Of a stretch of 64,000 bases of DNA, positions 26,731 through 37,430 are shown one piece after another. The number at the start of each line of letters is the position of its first letter. Within the stretch, counting starts at the first letter, position 1. The DNA is from Vreelandella malpeensis. GTDB taxonomy: Bacteria > Pseudomonadota > Gammaproteobacteria > Pseudomonadales > Halomonadaceae. The DNA lies in contig NZ_WHVL01000005.1 in assembly GCF_020622355.1 (NCBI RefSeq), positions 186,001-250,000 on the forward strand, written 5' to 3'. The notes under the pieces are model-generated. The model ran no database searches. It was not told the origin of the DNA and was given only the letters and a program-made list of their open reading frames with translations. Both the position numbers and the translations under genes were made by a program.

Positions 26731-28446
26731 CTAGCGCAAGAGCCAGGAGAGCACGAGCAGCAAGAGCAGGATTCCCGCCACCCCCTGCCAGAAGCGGCGC
26801 GGTTCGCGATTAGGCTCTTCTGGTGCTGGCGCCCGCCCCAGAGGGACGCGAAAGGCGTGCAGAAGCTCCGACATGCGCCGAAAGCGCAGCGCCCGCTGCG
26901 GGTCTAATGCCCGGCGCAGTGCATCGTCCAGCGCTTGGGATATTTCCGGGTTGACGCTGCGCGCGCTCTTGTAGGTCAGCGACTCGAGGTCGGTGTGGCT
27001 GCGCAGGCGATCCGGCGTGAGGCTATAGGGTAACGCCCCGGTGAGCAGCCAGTAGACCGTGGACGCCAGCGAATACTGGTCGCTGCGCCGCCCGATACGA
27101 TCGCCCAAGGCGTACTCCGGTGCGGTGTGCTCGGTGAAGCCCACCTGGCGCAACAGCTCGCCGGAGTTTTTGTGCCCCTCCATGTCGCGCATGTGACAGG
27201 CGCTGAAGTCGGCCAGCACCACCTGACCGTGCTGATCGATCAACACGTTGTCCGGCGTGACCAACTGGTGGATGATGTCGCGGTGATGGAGCGCCTGGAT
27301 GGCCTTGCCGAGCTGATTGGCGATGTCCAGGCGCTGCTTGAGGCTCGCCTGGGGATGGCGGTCGGCCCACTGCTTGAGGGTCTCGCTCTCGACGTACGCC
27401 ATCAGGTAGTAGAGATAGCGTCGCGGCCGCGACGGCGTGATCACCTTGATCACGAAGGGCGAATTGACCCGCTCCACCACCCACTGCTGGAGCAGGAAAT
27501 GCTCCAGATAGGCGTTTCTCAGTGAAAGTTCGGGGCTTGGCGCCTTCATCATCATGGTGCGCCCGGTATGGCTGTCGCGCACCTTGTAGACCCTCGACTG
27601 GGCATTGCGCGACAGCACCTGTTCGACTTCCATGCCGTCGAGACGCTGGCCCGGCGAGAGCTCCGGGGGGATCGGCAGGTCGCCGTAGATCAGGGCCGGG
27701 TCGCTTTCGACCTCCTCGGGAAGCTCGTCGATACGCAGGATCTGGAAGCAGAACTGGTCGCCGCCATAGCCGCGCTCCTGGGCGCGCTGCTTGGCTTCCG
27801 CCGCCAGGCGCTCGCAGGCGGCGTCGAGATCGCTCGCGTTCGCGCGAATCAGGCGCACGTAGTCCGAAGGCATCAGGGTGCCGCGCACGCCTTGGGTGGT
27901 GAAGACGAAGAAGTCGCCCTGCTTGAGCGGCAAGGGGGTGTAGTCGATGTCGAGGCTGCCATCCATGCCCAGCGCCCGGGAGGGGTAGCGGTAGCCGCCC
28001 ACATCGGTGACGTGGTCCCGGGTCAACTGTTCGAACTCCGCGCCGCGCAGGCGAAACACCAAGGTGTCGCCCATGTGGAACAGGAAGGAGTCGCGCCCGC
28101 GAAACACCATGGCGGACATCGAGGAGACGAAGCTCCCCTCCTTGACGTGCTGGCTCTGGCTGTAGCACCAACTGTTGAGCGCCAGCATCACCCGGGTCGC
28201 CGAGGTCTTGACGTCCCAGTGCTCCGGCGTCGAGAAGTAATCGGCCAGAAAGCCGCGCACGCTCAGATCGCCGGCCTGCTTGGCCATGGTATTGCGCGAA
28301 ATGGAGTCGCTGATCACCGCGCAGGCGCCCTTGGTCGACAGCAGCGGCGACTCCGGTACGCGCACCGACATCGAGCTTCTATGCGTGCGCCGGTCCGGGG
28401 CGACAAACGCCTGACCGTAGCTGATCAGTAACTGTGCGTGCGCCAA
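26731..28446 (-). CDS. PP2C-like phosphatase / Ser-Thr protein kinase-like fusion with degenerate active sites
   Basis: A 571-residue fusion with a C-terminal membrane anchor (last 20 residues, about 550-571). Residues 1-235 resemble PP2C, and 260-525 a protein kinase. In the kinase part Lys301 of the ATP site is present, but the catalytic loop reads H393-Q394-L395 instead of HRD, the following Lys is Thr, and DFG is DFS (413-415). In the phosphatase part the usual ADG is replaced by SDSIS, and the late SDG is TQG (Gln185). Both sites therefore look inactive. The start is set at TTG 28444-28446 because a strong AGGAGG stands just before it; an ATG 23 codons upstream has none. Relatives in Pseudomonas are annotated as bifunctional kinase/phosphatase. 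Confidence 0.8.
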   Translation of the reverse strand: MAHAQLLISYGQAFVAPDRRTHRSSMSVRVPESPLLSTKGACAVISDSISRNTMAKQAGDLSVRGFLADYFSTPEHWDVKTSATRVMLALNSWCYSQSQHVKEGSFVSSMSAMVFRGRDSFLFHMGDTLVFRLRGAEFEQLTRDHVTDVGGYRYPSRALGMDGSLDIDYTPLPLKQGDFFVFTTQGVRGTLMPSDYVRLIRANASDLDAACERLAAEAKQRAQERGYGGDQFCFQILRIDELPEEVESDPALIYGDLPIPPELSPGQRLDGMEVEQVLSRNAQSRVYKVRDSHTGRTMMMKAPSPELSLRNAYLEHFLLQQWVVERVNSPFVIKVITPSRPRRYLYYLMAYVESETLKQWADRHPQASLKQRLDIANQLGKAIQALHHRDIIHQLVTPDNVLIDQHGQVVLADFSACHMRDMEGHKNSGELLRQVGFTEHTAPEYALGDRIGRRSDQYSLASTVYWLLTGALPYSLTPDRLRSHTDLESLTYKSARSVNPEISQALDDALRRALDPQRALRFRRMSELLHAFRVPLGRAPAPEEPNREPRRFWQGVAGILLLLLVLSWLLR

Positions 28447-28713
28447 CTCGTCCTCCTTGGCCCTGGCGGGTAGTGGCCGTGTCGGACGGCCCTTGCGATG
28501 GGTGCCATGATACACGTTGTACTGGCCTTGCGATGCCCCGCCGAAAGTCGGTGGCGTCGCGAAGCTTCTTCATCGCCCCGCAATGCCAAAAAAAGCGCCT
28601 GCGCAAGACGCCGAATTGGTAATCCAGCGGGCTTGTTCGTATAATTCCTCGCAATTGCGCAGTACATCAACCGCTTAGACCACGCACACAAAACGCCAAG
28701 TTAAGGACTTCAA

Positions 28714-29244
28714 ATGAATTTCGACCACATCCCCGCTGGTAAGGATCTGCCCAACGACATCTTTGTTGCGATCGAGATTCCGGCCAACCACGCGCCCATC
28801 AAGTACGAGATCGACAAGGACATGGGTGCCCTGCTGGTCGACCGCTTCATGGCGACCCCGATGTTCTACCCGGCGAACTACGGCTTCATCCCGCACACCC
28901 TGGCCGACGATGGCGACCCGCTCGACGCGCTGGTCGTCACCCCGCATCCGGTGGCGCCGGGCAGCATCATTCGTGCGCGCCCGGTCGGCATTCTCAACAT
29001 GACCGACGAAGCCGGCGAAGACGCCAAGCTCGTGTGCGTGCCGCACCCGAAACTCAGCACACTCTACGACGACGTTCAGGAAGTGACCGACCTGCCCGAG
29101 CTTCTGCGTCAGCAGATCGCGCACTTCTTCGAGAACTACAAGGATCTCGAAAAAGGCAAGTGGGTGAAGGTCGAGTCCTGGGAAGGCGTGGACGCCGCGC
29201 GCAAGGCCATCGAGAAGTCCGCTGCCGCCTACCAGAAGGCGTAA
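28714..29244 (+). CDS. ppa: Inorganic pyrophosphatase (family I)
   Basis: Hydrolyses pyrophosphate to phosphate and pulls biosynthetic reactions forward. The 176-residue hexamer-type enzyme has the metal-binding motif [26 protein letters not shown] at the active-site edge, and [12 protein letters not shown]. It is the same length as E. coli Ppa (176). It is a single gene with its own hairpin downstream, divergent from the phosphatase/kinase gene. Confidence 0.97.
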   Translation: MNFDHIPAGKDLPNDIFVAIEIPANHAPIKYEIDKDMGALLVDRFMATPMFYPANYGFIPHTLADDGDPLDALVVTPHPVAPGSIIRARPVGILNMTDEAGEDAKLVCVPHPKLSTLYDDVQEVTDLPELLRQQIAHFFENYKDLEKGKWVKVESWEGVDAARKAIEKSAAAYQKA

Positions 29245-29257
29245 CACCTGATGCTGT

Positions 29258-29288
29258 GCAAGAAGGCCGCCACGAGCGGCCTTCTTGC
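29258..29288 (+). terminator. Hairpin downstream of ppa
   Basis: Arms GCAAGAAGGCCGC and GCGGCCTTCTTGC enclose CACGA. The T-run is weak, but the stem is 13 bp and directly follows the stop. Confidence 0.7.
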
Positions 29289-29386
29289 GTTACGCCCGCC
29301 TGCCGGCGCGGCACGTCACCGCAGCCGCTACGCGAGCGAAGGTGCCTGCGTTAAGATGGCGAGGATACGATCGCCAAGGATTTACC

Positions 29387-31234
29387 GTGTTATCGACCAA
29401 GCGCTTGATGTTGCTGTGCCTGCTGCTCGGGCTTCCCTTGCTTGCTCAGGCCCAGTGGTTCTCCCAGAGCCAATCCTCCGACTTCCTGCCCGTCAACGAA
29501 GCCTTTCAAAGTCAGGCCTGGCATGACGGCGAGCGGGTCTACGTCGGCGTCACGATCCACGATGGCTACTACCTCTACCGCCATCAGCTCGACTTGAACC
29601 CAAGCAGCGAGCGAGCGGCAGACGCGCAGCTCGGCGCCTTGAGCATCCCGGAAGGTGAGCACATCACCGACGAGTTCGTCGGTGATGCCTACGTCTTTCG
29701 CCACCAGCTGGTTTTTGAAGCCCCCTTCGACGCCCCGCAGGATGGCCCGCTCAGTCTCGACTTTCGCTTTCAAGGTTGCGCCGATGCGGGGCTTTGCTAT
29801 CCGCCGGAAACCGTCACCCTCGATGCAGCACAGACCACGGCACCCGCCGCCTTCGCCGGCTGGGAAAGCGAAGCGAACGCCGCCGCCCCGAGCGAAGGTA
29901 ACGCCGAGGCCTTCACCGCGCCGCAAAGCGAGGATGGCCGGTTCAGCGCCCTGATCGGTCAGGCGAGCCTGCCGCTGATGCTCGGCCTCTTCTTCCTGGC
30001 CGGCCTGGGGCTGACCTTCACTCCGTGCGTGCTGCCGATGCTGCCGATCCTGGCCGCGATCATCGTCGGCCAGAACCCCAGCCGCCCTCGCGCCTTCGTG
30101 CTCTCGTCGAGCTACGTGCTGGGCATGGCGGCGACCTACGCCGTCGTGGGGGTGCTGATGGGGTTGTTCGGAGCCGGTCTCAATCTGCAGGCGCGGCTCC
30201 AGTCGCCGCCGGTGCTGATCGGCTTCGCGGTGCTCTTTACGCTGTTCGCGTTCGCCATGCTGGGGGCCTTCGACCTGCGTCTTTCGCCGCGGCTCGCCAC
30301 GACCGTTGAGCGCTGGCAGGCCCGCGCCCAGCGCAGCGGCCCGCTCGGGCTCGCCGTGGCGGGGGCATTGTCGGTACTGGTGGTGTCTCCCTGCGTCACC
30401 GCGCCCCTGGCGGGGGCGCTGGTGTTCATCTCGAGTACCGGCGACGCCTTGGCCGGCGGCGCGGCGCTGCTGGCACTGGGTCTTGGCATGGGGCTGCCGC
30501 TGCTGCTCGCCGGCACTTTCGGCACCACCTTGCTGCCGCGCTCCGGCGCCTGGATGAACGGCGTGAAGGTCGCTTTCGCCCTGCTGCTGTTCGGCGTGGC
30601 GATCTGGATGATCGAGCGTCTGGTCGCGCCGCCGGTGGCGCTGCTGCTCTGGGCGGCGCTGGCCATCAAGACCGCTCTGGCCCTCGGGGCGCTCACCTCC
30701 AAGACGTCATCGAATGCCGCACGGGCGCGTCAGACGCTGGGCGTGATGCTGCTCGTCTGGGGCGTGGCACTGGTCTTCGGTGCCGCCCAGGGCGGCAGTG
30801 ATCCACTGCGCCCCTTGCAGGGGCCTGCCACCTCTGCAGTCGAGGCGGTCCCTACGCTGGACTTCGAGACCGTCGACGGTCTCGAGGGGCTCGAGCAAGC
30901 GCTTTCGCGCACCGACGGGGGGCTTGCCTTCGTCCACTTCACCGCGCAGTGGTGCATCTCCTGCAAGCTGATGGAGCGCGATGTCTATCCGGATCCGCGC
31001 GTCGTCGAGGCACTCGACGATGTGACGCTCATCGCCGTCGACGTGACCGACACCACGGCGCAAAGCCGCGCGGCGCTGCAGGCTTTCGATCTCTTCGGCC
31101 CGCCAAGCCTGCTGTTCTTCGAGGGCGAGCGCGAGGTGCGCGCTGCGCGCATCCAGGGCGAGGTGGATGCCGAAGCGCTCGCGGCACACCTCGATTCGCT
31201 CAAGCGCTACGTTCGCGATGAACATGACGCCTGA
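29387..31234 (+). CDS. dsbD: Thiol:disulfide interchange protein DsbD
   Basis: Carries electrons from cytoplasmic thioredoxin across the inner membrane to periplasmic thiol proteins. The 615-residue chain starts at GTG 29387 (AAGGA seven bases before) with a signal peptide (residues 1-22, cleavage near AQA). The periplasmic n-domain has the Cys pair in [11 protein letters not shown]. Eight membrane segments follow, including TPCVLPMLP and [13 protein letters not shown] with the membrane cysteines. The C-terminal thioredoxin domain has the active site C523-I-S-C526. A longer in-frame start upstream lacks the signal-peptide logic. Downstream accBC follows without aroQ. Confidence 0.96.
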   Translation: MLSTKRLMLLCLLLGLPLLAQAQWFSQSQSSDFLPVNEAFQSQAWHDGERVYVGVTIHDGYYLYRHQLDLNPSSERAADAQLGALSIPEGEHITDEFVGDAYVFRHQLVFEAPFDAPQDGPLSLDFRFQGCADAGLCYPPETVTLDAAQTTAPAAFAGWESEANAAAPSEGNAEAFTAPQSEDGRFSALIGQASLPLMLGLFFLAGLGLTFTPCVLPMLPILAAIIVGQNPSRPRAFVLSSSYVLGMAATYAVVGVLMGLFGAGLNLQARLQSPPVLIGFAVLFTLFAFAMLGAFDLRLSPRLATTVERWQARAQRSGPLGLAVAGALSVLVVSPCVTAPLAGALVFISSTGDALAGGAALLALGLGMGLPLLLAGTFGTTLLPRSGAWMNGVKVAFALLLFGVAIWMIERLVAPPVALLLWAALAIKTALALGALTSKTSSNAARARQTLGVMLLVWGVALVFGAAQGGSDPLRPLQGPATSAVEAVPTLDFETVDGLEGLEQALSRTDGGLAFVHFTAQWCISCKLMERDVYPDPRVVEALDDVTLIAVDVTDTTAQSRAALQAFDLFGPPSLLFFEGEREVRAARIQGEVDAEALAAHLDSLKRYVRDEHDA

Positions 31235-31470
31235 GTCTCTTGCTCAGCCCTCGGCGCTCGAGGGCGGCCGATGCTGGACAACACGCGGGTTTTTCGGCAA
31301 ACTCCGCCTCCATAGTGCAAACAGACGCTTTTACGGTCGCCAAGCGCTCAACGTTCGTCAACGTGCAGCTTTCTGTCAATTTTACCGCACGGTTTACTGC
31401 GCTCTTGAACGTTCGTTTCAGACGCGATGCGACTCCCTTTGAGCCATTCACCATTACCGGGGCCCTCTCC
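31235..31470 (+). promoter_or_regulatory. accBC leader and promoter region
   Basis: About 235 non-coding bases. Two copies of AACGTTCGT occur at 31350-31358 and 31408-31416, both upstream of accB. In E. coli accBC has a long leader and is autoregulated by AccB. Promoter boxes cannot be placed with confidence. Confidence 0.4.
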
Positions 31471-31944
31471 ATGGATATTCGCAAGGTCAAAAAACTCATC
31501 GAGCTGCTCGAAGAATCCAACATCAGTGAAATCGAGATTCAGGAAGGCGAGGAGTCGGTGCGTATTAGCCGTCATCCCGATGGGTCGACCTGGCAGCCCC
31601 AGCCCATGCCGCACTACGGCTACGGCGCGCCTGCACAGCCCGCACCGGCACACGCCGCTCCTGCGGCAAGCGTAGATGTAGCCCCCGAAGCCCCGGCCGC
31701 CAGCTTCCGCGGTGAAGCGGTGAACTCGCCGATGGTCGGCACCTTCTACCGCAGCCCGGCGCCGGGTGCGAAGTCCTTTGTCGAAGTGGGCGATACCGTG
31801 AAGCGTGGCGATACCGTCTGTATCGTCGAAGCCATGAAAATGATGAACCAGATCGAGGCGGATCGCGACGGCGTGGTAGAGGCCATCCTGGTGGAAGACG
31901 GCGAGCCGGTGGAGTTTGACCAGCCCATGGTCGTCATCGCTTAA
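31471..31944 (+). CDS. accB: Biotin carboxyl carrier protein of acetyl-CoA carboxylase
   Basis: Carries the biotin that moves CO2 between the AccC and AccAD halves in the first committed step of fatty acid synthesis. The 157-residue protein starts [17 protein letters not shown]. It has the usual Pro/Ala-rich flexible linker around 40-80 and a lipoyl-like domain ending the chain. Biotinylation occurs at Lys123 in EAMKMMNQI, and the thumb-like loop is present before it. It is 31 bases upstream of accC. Confidence 0.97.
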   Translation: MDIRKVKKLIELLEESNISEIEIQEGEESVRISRHPDGSTWQPQPMPHYGYGAPAQPAPAHAAPAASVDVAPEAPAASFRGEAVNSPMVGTFYRSPAPGAKSFVEVGDTVKRGDTVCIVEAMKMMNQIEADRDGVVEAILVEDGEPVEFDQPMVVIA

Positions 31945-31975
31945 CTCTTTCATTTCAATACGGGTGGATTCTCCC

Positions 31976-33316
31976 ATGCTGGACAAGGTACTTATCGCGA
32001 ACCGCGGCGAGATTGCCCTGCGCATTCTACGCGCCTGTAAAGAGCTAGGGATCAAGACCGTCGCGGTGCATTCCAAGGCCGACCGCGACCTGATGCACGT
32101 GCGTCTGGCCGATGAGGCAGTCTGCATAGGGCCGGCACCGTCGGCCCAGTCCTACCTCAATATTCCCGCGCTGATCAGCGCCGCGGAAGTCACCGACTCG
32201 AGCGCCATACACCCCGGCTACGGCTTCTTGTCCGAGAACGCCAACTTCGCCGAGCAGGTGGAACGCTCGGGCTTCACCTTCATCGGCCCGCGCGCCGAGA
32301 CCATTCGCCTGATGGGCGACAAGGTCAGCGCGATCGAGGCGATGAAAGCGGCGGGCGTGCCCACCGTACCCGGTTCCGACGGCCCGCTAGGCGACGACGA
32401 TGCCACCAACCTGGCCACCGCCAATCGCATCGGCTACCCGGTGATCATCAAGGCCGCCGCCGGCGGCGGCGGTCGCGGCATGCGCGTTGTGCACACCGAA
32501 GGGCATCTGCTGTCGGCGATCACCGTGACCCGCACCGAGGCCCACGCCGCCTTCGGCGATGGCACCGTGTACATGGAGAAGTTCCTCGAGAAGCCGCGCC
32601 ACGTGGAAGTCCAGGTGCTGGCCGATGGTCAGGGCAACGCCATCCACCTCTATGACCGCGACTGCTCGCTGCAGCGTCGTCACCAGAAGGTGCTGGAAGA
32701 AGCGCCGGCGCCGGGTCTCGACCCCGAGGCCCGCGCCAAGGTGCTCGAAGCCTGTCGCGAGGCGTGCATCGAGATCAATTATCGCGGCGCCGGCACCTTC
32801 GAGTTCCTCTACGAGGACGGCGAGTTCTTCTTCATCGAGATGAACACCCGCGTGCAGGTCGAGCACCCGGTCACCGAAATGGTCACCGGCGTGGACATCG
32901 TCAAGGAGCAGTTGCGCATTGCCGCCGGGCTTCCGCTGTCGATCCGCCAGGAAGACGTCAAGCTCGACGGCCATGCCTTCGAGTGTCGCATCAACGCCGA
33001 GGATGCGCGTACCTTCATGCCCTCGCCGGGCAAGGTCACGCTGTTTCATGCCCCCGGGGGGCTTGGCGTGCGCATGGATTCGCACATGTATACCGGCTAC
33101 AGCGTACCGCCGCACTACGACTCGCTGATCGGCAAGCTGATCACCTGGGGCGCCAGCCGCGACATCGCGCTGACGCGCATGCGCAATGCACTCGACGAGC
33201 TGCTGGTCGAAGGCATCAAGACCAATATCGACCTGCAGAAGGATCTGGTGCGGGATAGCTACTTCCGTCAGGGCGGTGTCAACATTCACTACCTCGAGAA
33301 GAAGCTCGCCAGCTGA
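31976..33316 (+). CDS. accC: Biotin carboxylase subunit of acetyl-CoA carboxylase
   Basis: ATP-grasp enzyme that carboxylates the biotin on AccB. The 446-residue protein has [20 protein letters not shown] at the start, the glycine-rich loop [11 protein letters not shown], the metal/ATP site [17 protein letters not shown], and the C-terminal [10 protein letters not shown]. Length fits the family (449 in E. coli). An earlier in-frame ATG lies inside accB and is not used. It forms an operon with accB. Confidence 0.98.
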   Translation: MLDKVLIANRGEIALRILRACKELGIKTVAVHSKADRDLMHVRLADEAVCIGPAPSAQSYLNIPALISAAEVTDSSAIHPGYGFLSENANFAEQVERSGFTFIGPRAETIRLMGDKVSAIEAMKAAGVPTVPGSDGPLGDDDATNLATANRIGYPVIIKAAAGGGGRGMRVVHTEGHLLSAITVTRTEAHAAFGDGTVYMEKFLEKPRHVEVQVLADGQGNAIHLYDRDCSLQRRHQKVLEEAPAPGLDPEARAKVLEACREACIEINYRGAGTFEFLYEDGEFFFIEMNTRVQVEHPVTEMVTGVDIVKEQLRIAAGLPLSIRQEDVKLDGHAFECRINAEDARTFMPSPGKVTLFHAPGGLGVRMDSHMYTGYSVPPHYDSLIGKLITWGASRDIALTRMRNALDELLVEGIKTNIDLQKDLVRDSYFRQGGVNIHYLEKKLAS

Positions 33317-33392
33317 TTCTTTCGCGATCATGACCTCGACGGGGTGGCCTGGCCACCCCATCGGCGTTTTCACCCTCATTTCGGAGAGTGCC

Positions 33393-34307
33393 ATGCCCTG
33401 GCTACAGCTTCGCGCCCACGTCGCGCCGGAACAGGCGGAACTGCTCGAAGAGCTTCTGCTCGAAGAAGGCGCTACCGCCATCGGCCTGCAGGACGCCGAG
33501 GACGACCCGGTGTTCGAGCCCGACCGTGGCACCACCCCGCTCTGGCAGGAGACCATCCTTACCGGGCTCTATGACGACCTGGAAGGTATCGATGCGATGC
33601 TGTCGCGCATCGAGGGCGCCTGGGCCGAGCAGGTTCCCGGCGAGCCCTGCCCCACCATCGAGTACGAGCTGCTCGCCGACCGCGACTGGGAACGCGAGTG
33701 GATGGACGACTTCGCTCCGCTCAAGATGGGCCAGAAGCTCTGGATCGTGCCCAGCTGGATCGAGCCGCCGGAGGCGAACGCGGTCAACCTCATTCTCGAC
33801 CCGGGCCTGGCCTTCGGCACCGGCACCCACGCGACCACCGCGCTGTGCCTCGAATGGCTCGACAGCCTGGCCGTCGAAGGCGAGCTCGATGGGCAGACGG
33901 TGCTGGACGTCGGCTGCGGCTCGGGCATTCTCGCCATCGCCGCGCTGAGACTGGGTGCCGTGCGGGCCGACGCCACCGACATCGACCCCCAGGCGCTGCA
34001 GGCGAGTCGTGACAACGCCGAGCGCAACCAGGTCACAGCCGACCGGCTATCGCTCTTCTACCCGGAGCAGCTCGCACCCGGCAATGGCTACCCTGTGGTC
34101 ACCGCCAACATCCTGGCAGGCCCGCTGGTCGAGCTCGCGCCCACCATTGCCGGCTACGTGGCACCGAAGGGCCTGATTGCGCTGTCGGGCATTCTGGCCA
34201 ACCAGGCCGCCGAAGTGATGAAGGCTTACGAAGCACAAGGCCTGATCGTCGACGAGCCGGTCCTGCGCGAAGGTTGGGTACGGCTGACCGCCCGGCGTCC
34301 GGGTTAA
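33393..34307 (+). CDS. prmA: Ribosomal protein L11 methyltransferase
   Basis: S-adenosylmethionine-dependent enzyme that methylates the amino terminus and lysines of L11. The 304-residue protein starts MPWLQLRAHV after GGAGA. The N-terminal substrate-recognition domain is followed by a class I methyltransferase fold with VLDVGCGSGILAIAALRLGA (motif I) and NILAGPL in the NPPY-like post position. It sits between accC and dusB, as in Pseudomonas. Confidence 0.95.
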   Translation: MPWLQLRAHVAPEQAELLEELLLEEGATAIGLQDAEDDPVFEPDRGTTPLWQETILTGLYDDLEGIDAMLSRIEGAWAEQVPGEPCPTIEYELLADRDWEREWMDDFAPLKMGQKLWIVPSWIEPPEANAVNLILDPGLAFGTGTHATTALCLEWLDSLAVEGELDGQTVLDVGCGSGILAIAALRLGAVRADATDIDPQALQASRDNAERNQVTADRLSLFYPEQLAPGNGYPVVTANILAGPLVELAPTIAGYVAPKGLIALSGILANQAAEVMKAYEAQGLIVDEPVLREGWVRLTARRPG

Positions 34308-34326
34308 TCCGGCCATCGGGCTTCAC

Positions 34327-34355
34327 CCTACTTGCAAGTAGGCGTATCATACGCC
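34327..34355. promoter_or_regulatory. Two adjoining palindromes upstream of dusB-fis
   Basis: CCTACTTGCAAGTAGG (34327-34342, perfect 16 bp) abuts GGCGTATCATACGCC (34341-34355, perfect around a central C), sharing the GG. They lie 39 bases before the dusB ATG. They could terminate prmA or form an operator for the strongly growth-regulated dusB-fis operon; neither is proven. Confidence 0.6.
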
Positions 34356-34393
34356 CCCTTGCGACCCCACCCCCGTTCGACAACTGATCTGCC

Positions 34394-35434
34394 ATGACAT
34401 TATCGACCCTTGAGCTTGCGACCATCGGGCCTTATCGACTTCAGAGCCCGGTGATGCTGGCGCCGATGGCCGGCGTCACCGACCGCCCCTTTCGACGGCT
34501 GTGCCGGCGGCTGGGCGCGGGCTGGGTGGTGGGCGAAATGGTCACCTCGGACCCGTCTCTTTGGCACACGCGCAAGTCCCGGCTGCGCATGGATCATGCC
34601 GGCGAGCCCTCGCCGCGGGTGGTGCAGATCGCCGGCGGTGACGCAGAGATGCTCGCCACCGCCGCCCGACTCAACGCCGAGCTCGGCGCCCAGGTGATCG
34701 ATATCAACATGGGCTGCCCCGCCAAGAAAGTGTGCAACAAGGCCGCAGGCTCGGCGTTGATGCGCGATGAATCGCTGGTGGCCGAGATTCTCGAGGCTGT
34801 GGTCGGTGCCGTCGATATCCCCGTGACGCTCAAGATTCGTACCGGCTGGTGCGCAAGCTCCAACAACGCGTTGAACGTGGCGCGGCTGGCCGAAGACGCC
34901 GGCATCCATGCGCTGGCGATCCATGGTAGACACCGCCAACAGCGCTATACTGGATGTGCCGAGTACGACACCATCGCCGAGGTCAAGTCGCGCCTGTCGA
35001 TTCCGGTGATCGCCAACGGCGATATCACGTCGCCGGAAAAGGCCGCCTTCGTGCTGCGCTATACCGGCGCCGATGCGCTGATGGTAGGTCGCGGTGCCCA
35101 GGGCAACCCTTGGATCTTCGAGCAGATCACCCACTACCTGGCCCACGGCGAGCATCTCGCGCCGCCGTCGCTCGAGACGCGCCACCGGGTTCTCGAGGAG
35201 CACCTCCAAGCCCTTCACGCGTTCTACGGCGAGGTGATGGGCGTGCGCATCGCGCGCAAGCACCTGGGCTGGTACCTCGACGAGGATGCACGCTTCGCGC
35301 CGCATGGTCGCAAGGCATTAAAACAACAATTCAATGCGTTGAGCACGCCCCAGGCACAGCTTGAATGGATCGACAATGCGATGACGCCTGACGCCGCTGC
35401 GCGACTGCTAGACAAAGGAAGCCATGCCGCATGA
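34394..35434 (+). CDS. dusB: tRNA-dihydrouridine synthase B
   Basis: FMN-dependent enzyme that reduces uridine in the tRNA D-loop. The 346-residue TIM-barrel protein has [16 protein letters not shown] at the start, [19 protein letters not shown] with the catalytic Cys, and [14 protein letters not shown] and [13 protein letters not shown] for FMN binding. Its stop overlaps the fis start by four bases (ATGA). The dusB-fis pairing is standard in gammaproteobacteria. Confidence 0.97.
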   Translation: MTLSTLELATIGPYRLQSPVMLAPMAGVTDRPFRRLCRRLGAGWVVGEMVTSDPSLWHTRKSRLRMDHAGEPSPRVVQIAGGDAEMLATAARLNAELGAQVIDINMGCPAKKVCNKAAGSALMRDESLVAEILEAVVGAVDIPVTLKIRTGWCASSNNALNVARLAEDAGIHALAIHGRHRQQRYTGCAEYDTIAEVKSRLSIPVIANGDITSPEKAAFVLRYTGADALMVGRGAQGNPWIFEQITHYLAHGEHLAPPSLETRHRVLEEHLQALHAFYGEVMGVRIARKHLGWYLDEDARFAPHGRKALKQQFNALSTPQAQLEWIDNAMTPDAAARLLDKGSHAA

Positions 35435-35739
35435 ACGAACGTTTTACGATGGAAAGCGCCCCGGTGCTCGATGCGGCCTCCTCGTCCGCTCACGAGCCGC
35501 CCCAGCCGCTCAGGGAAGCCGTCGAAGCCGCGATGCGCCGCTACTTCGAGCATCTCGATGGCAGCCAGGCCAGCGACCTGTACGCCATGGTGATGGCCGA
35601 AGTGGAGGCGCCGCTTCTGACCTGCGTCATGGATCACACCGACGGCAACCAGACCCGGGCCGCGGACGTGCTGGGGCTGAACCGCGGCACTTTGCGCAAG
35701 AAATTGAAGCAGTACGGACTTATCAGTGACGCCCCTTGA
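35431..35739 (+). CDS. fis: DNA-binding protein Fis
   Basis: A 102-residue nucleoid protein that activates rRNA promoters and bends DNA in fast growth. The core matches E. coli Fis (98): [18 protein letters not shown], then [20 protein letters not shown] in the helix-turn-helix. The N-terminal 25 residues are variable. It is co-translated with dusB. Confidence 0.97.
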   Translation: MNERFTMESAPVLDAASSSAHEPPQPLREAVEAAMRRYFEHLDGSQASDLYAMVMAEVEAPLLTCVMDHTDGNQTRAADVLGLNRGTLRKKLKQYGLISDAP

Positions 35740-35783
35740 GTGGGGCGTCGTCGTTTTCACCCCTTGAGTTTCATGAGCATTAT

Positions 35784-37364
35784 ATGGCAGACACCCCCCA
35801 CACCCCCGTTCGCCGCGCACTGCTGAGCGTCTCCGACAAGACCGGCATCGTCGACTTCGCCAAAGGCCTTCGCGAGCAGGGGGTCGAGTTGCTCTCCACC
35901 GGCGGCACCTTCCGGCTCTTGAAGGAGCATTCAGTCGAGGTACAGGAAGTTTCGGAGCACACGGGCTTTCCGGAGATCATGGATGGCCGCGTCAAGACCC
36001 TGCATCCCAAGATTCACGGTGGCATCCTCGCCCGTCGCGGTCAGGACGATGCGGTGATGGCCGAAAACGACATTGCGCCAATCGACATGGTGGTGGTGAA
36101 TCTCTACCCCTTCGAGGCGACCGTCGCCAAGGATGACTGCACTCTTTCGGATGCCATCGAGAACATCGACATCGGCGGCCCGACCATGGTGCGTGCCTGC
36201 GCCAAGAACCACGCCTACACCACCATCGTCGTCAATACCGACGACTACGCCCGGGTGCTGGGCGAGATGGCATCTCAGGAAGGCGCGGTGAGTCAGGCCA
36301 CGCGCTTCGATCTCGCCGTGAAGGCCTTCGAGCATACTGCTGCCTACGACGGTGCCATCGCCAACTACCTGGGTCGCAAGGTCAGCGACAGCGACGCCCG
36401 CTTTGCGCGTACCTTCAACCTGCAGCTCGAGAAGAAGCAGGACATGCGCTACGGCGAGAACCCGCACCAGCAAGCGGCCTTCTACGTCGAGCCCGACGCT
36501 CAAGAGGCAAGTGTCGCAACCGCCGTAATTCGCCAGGGCAAGCCGCTCTCGTTCAACAACGTTGCCGATACCGACGCCGCCTTCGAGACCGTCAAGGCAT
36601 TCACCGAGACCGCCTGCGTGATCGTCAAGCACGCCAACCCCTGCGGCGTGGCGGTAGGCGCAACGGCCCTCGAGGCCTACGACAAGGCCTTCGCCACCGA
36701 CCCGACCAGCGCCTTCGGCGGCATCATCGCCTTCAACGTGGCGCTCGACGCCGATACCGCACGCGCCATCGTCGATCGCCAGTTCGTCGAAGTGATCATC
36801 GCCCCGGGCATTGATGATGCGGCCGCCGCCATCGTGGCCGAGAAGAAGAACGTGCGACTGCTGGAAACACCGGCGCTTTCCGGCACGCCCGCGGCTACCG
36901 CGCTCGACTTCAAGCGCGTCAACGGCGGCTTGCTGGTCCAGGAGCAGGATCAGGGCATGGTCACTCGTGATGCTCTTACCGTGGTGAGCAAGCGCGCGCC
37001 GAGCGAACAGGAGCTCAACGATCTGCTGTTCGCCTGGAAAGTGGCCAAGTTCGTCAAGTCCAACGCCATCGTCTACGCCAAGGCGGGCCAGACCATCGGC
37101 GTGGGCGCAGGGCAAATGAGCCGCGTCTACTCCGCCAGAATCGCCGGCATCAAGGCCGAGGACGAAGGCCTGACGGTGCCCGGGTCCGTGATGGCGTCTG
37201 ATGCCTTCTTCCCCTTCCGCGACGGCATCGACGCGGCGGCGAAAGCGGGCATCACGGCGGTCATCCAGCCCGGTGGCTCCATGCGCGACCAGGAAGTGAT
37301 CGACGCCGCCGACGAGGCCGGCATCGCCATGGTGTTCACCGGCATGCGCCACTTCCGCCATTAA
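35784..37364 (+). CDS. purH: Bifunctional AICAR formyltransferase / IMP cyclohydrolase
   Basis: Performs the last two steps of IMP synthesis. The 526-residue chain has the IMP cyclohydrolase domain first ([28 protein letters not shown], about 1-195) and the formyltransferase second ([22 protein letters not shown] with the catalytic Lys-His, and the C-terminal TGMRHFRH). The start is the ATG at 35784; 16 further codons upstream overlap fis and lack homology. The usual partner purD is not downstream; a terminator follows. Confidence 0.97.
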   Translation: MADTPHTPVRRALLSVSDKTGIVDFAKGLREQGVELLSTGGTFRLLKEHSVEVQEVSEHTGFPEIMDGRVKTLHPKIHGGILARRGQDDAVMAENDIAPIDMVVVNLYPFEATVAKDDCTLSDAIENIDIGGPTMVRACAKNHAYTTIVVNTDDYARVLGEMASQEGAVSQATRFDLAVKAFEHTAAYDGAIANYLGRKVSDSDARFARTFNLQLEKKQDMRYGENPHQQAAFYVEPDAQEASVATAVIRQGKPLSFNNVADTDAAFETVKAFTETACVIVKHANPCGVAVGATALEAYDKAFATDPTSAFGGIIAFNVALDADTARAIVDRQFVEVIIAPGIDDAAAAIVAEKKNVRLLETPALSGTPAATALDFKRVNGGLLVQEQDQGMVTRDALTVVSKRAPSEQELNDLLFAWKVAKFVKSNAIVYAKAGQTIGVGAGQMSRVYSARIAGIKAEDEGLTVPGSVMASDAFFPFRDGIDAAAKAGITAVIQPGGSMRDQEVIDAADEAGIAMVFTGMRHFRH

Positions 37365-37395
37365 TGGCGTGACGCGCGTGTAAAAGCGCATGCAA

Positions 37396-37430
37396 AAGAA
37401 AAGGCCCAGACATCTGCCTGGGCCTTTCTT
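37396..37430. terminator. Terminator between convergent purH and gabD
   Basis: Arms AAGAAAAGGCCCAG and CTGGGCCTTTCTT, with an eight-base loop and one bulged A. The A/T-rich ends serve both directions. An imperfect tandem duplication of 17-18 bp follows at 37426-37460. Confidence 0.85.

Noticed and set aside
35931..37391. 486-codon open frame antisense to purH
   Set aside because: purH is unmistakable on the plus strand and the antisense product looks like low-complexity Val/Gly/Asp/His sequence typical of shadow frames.
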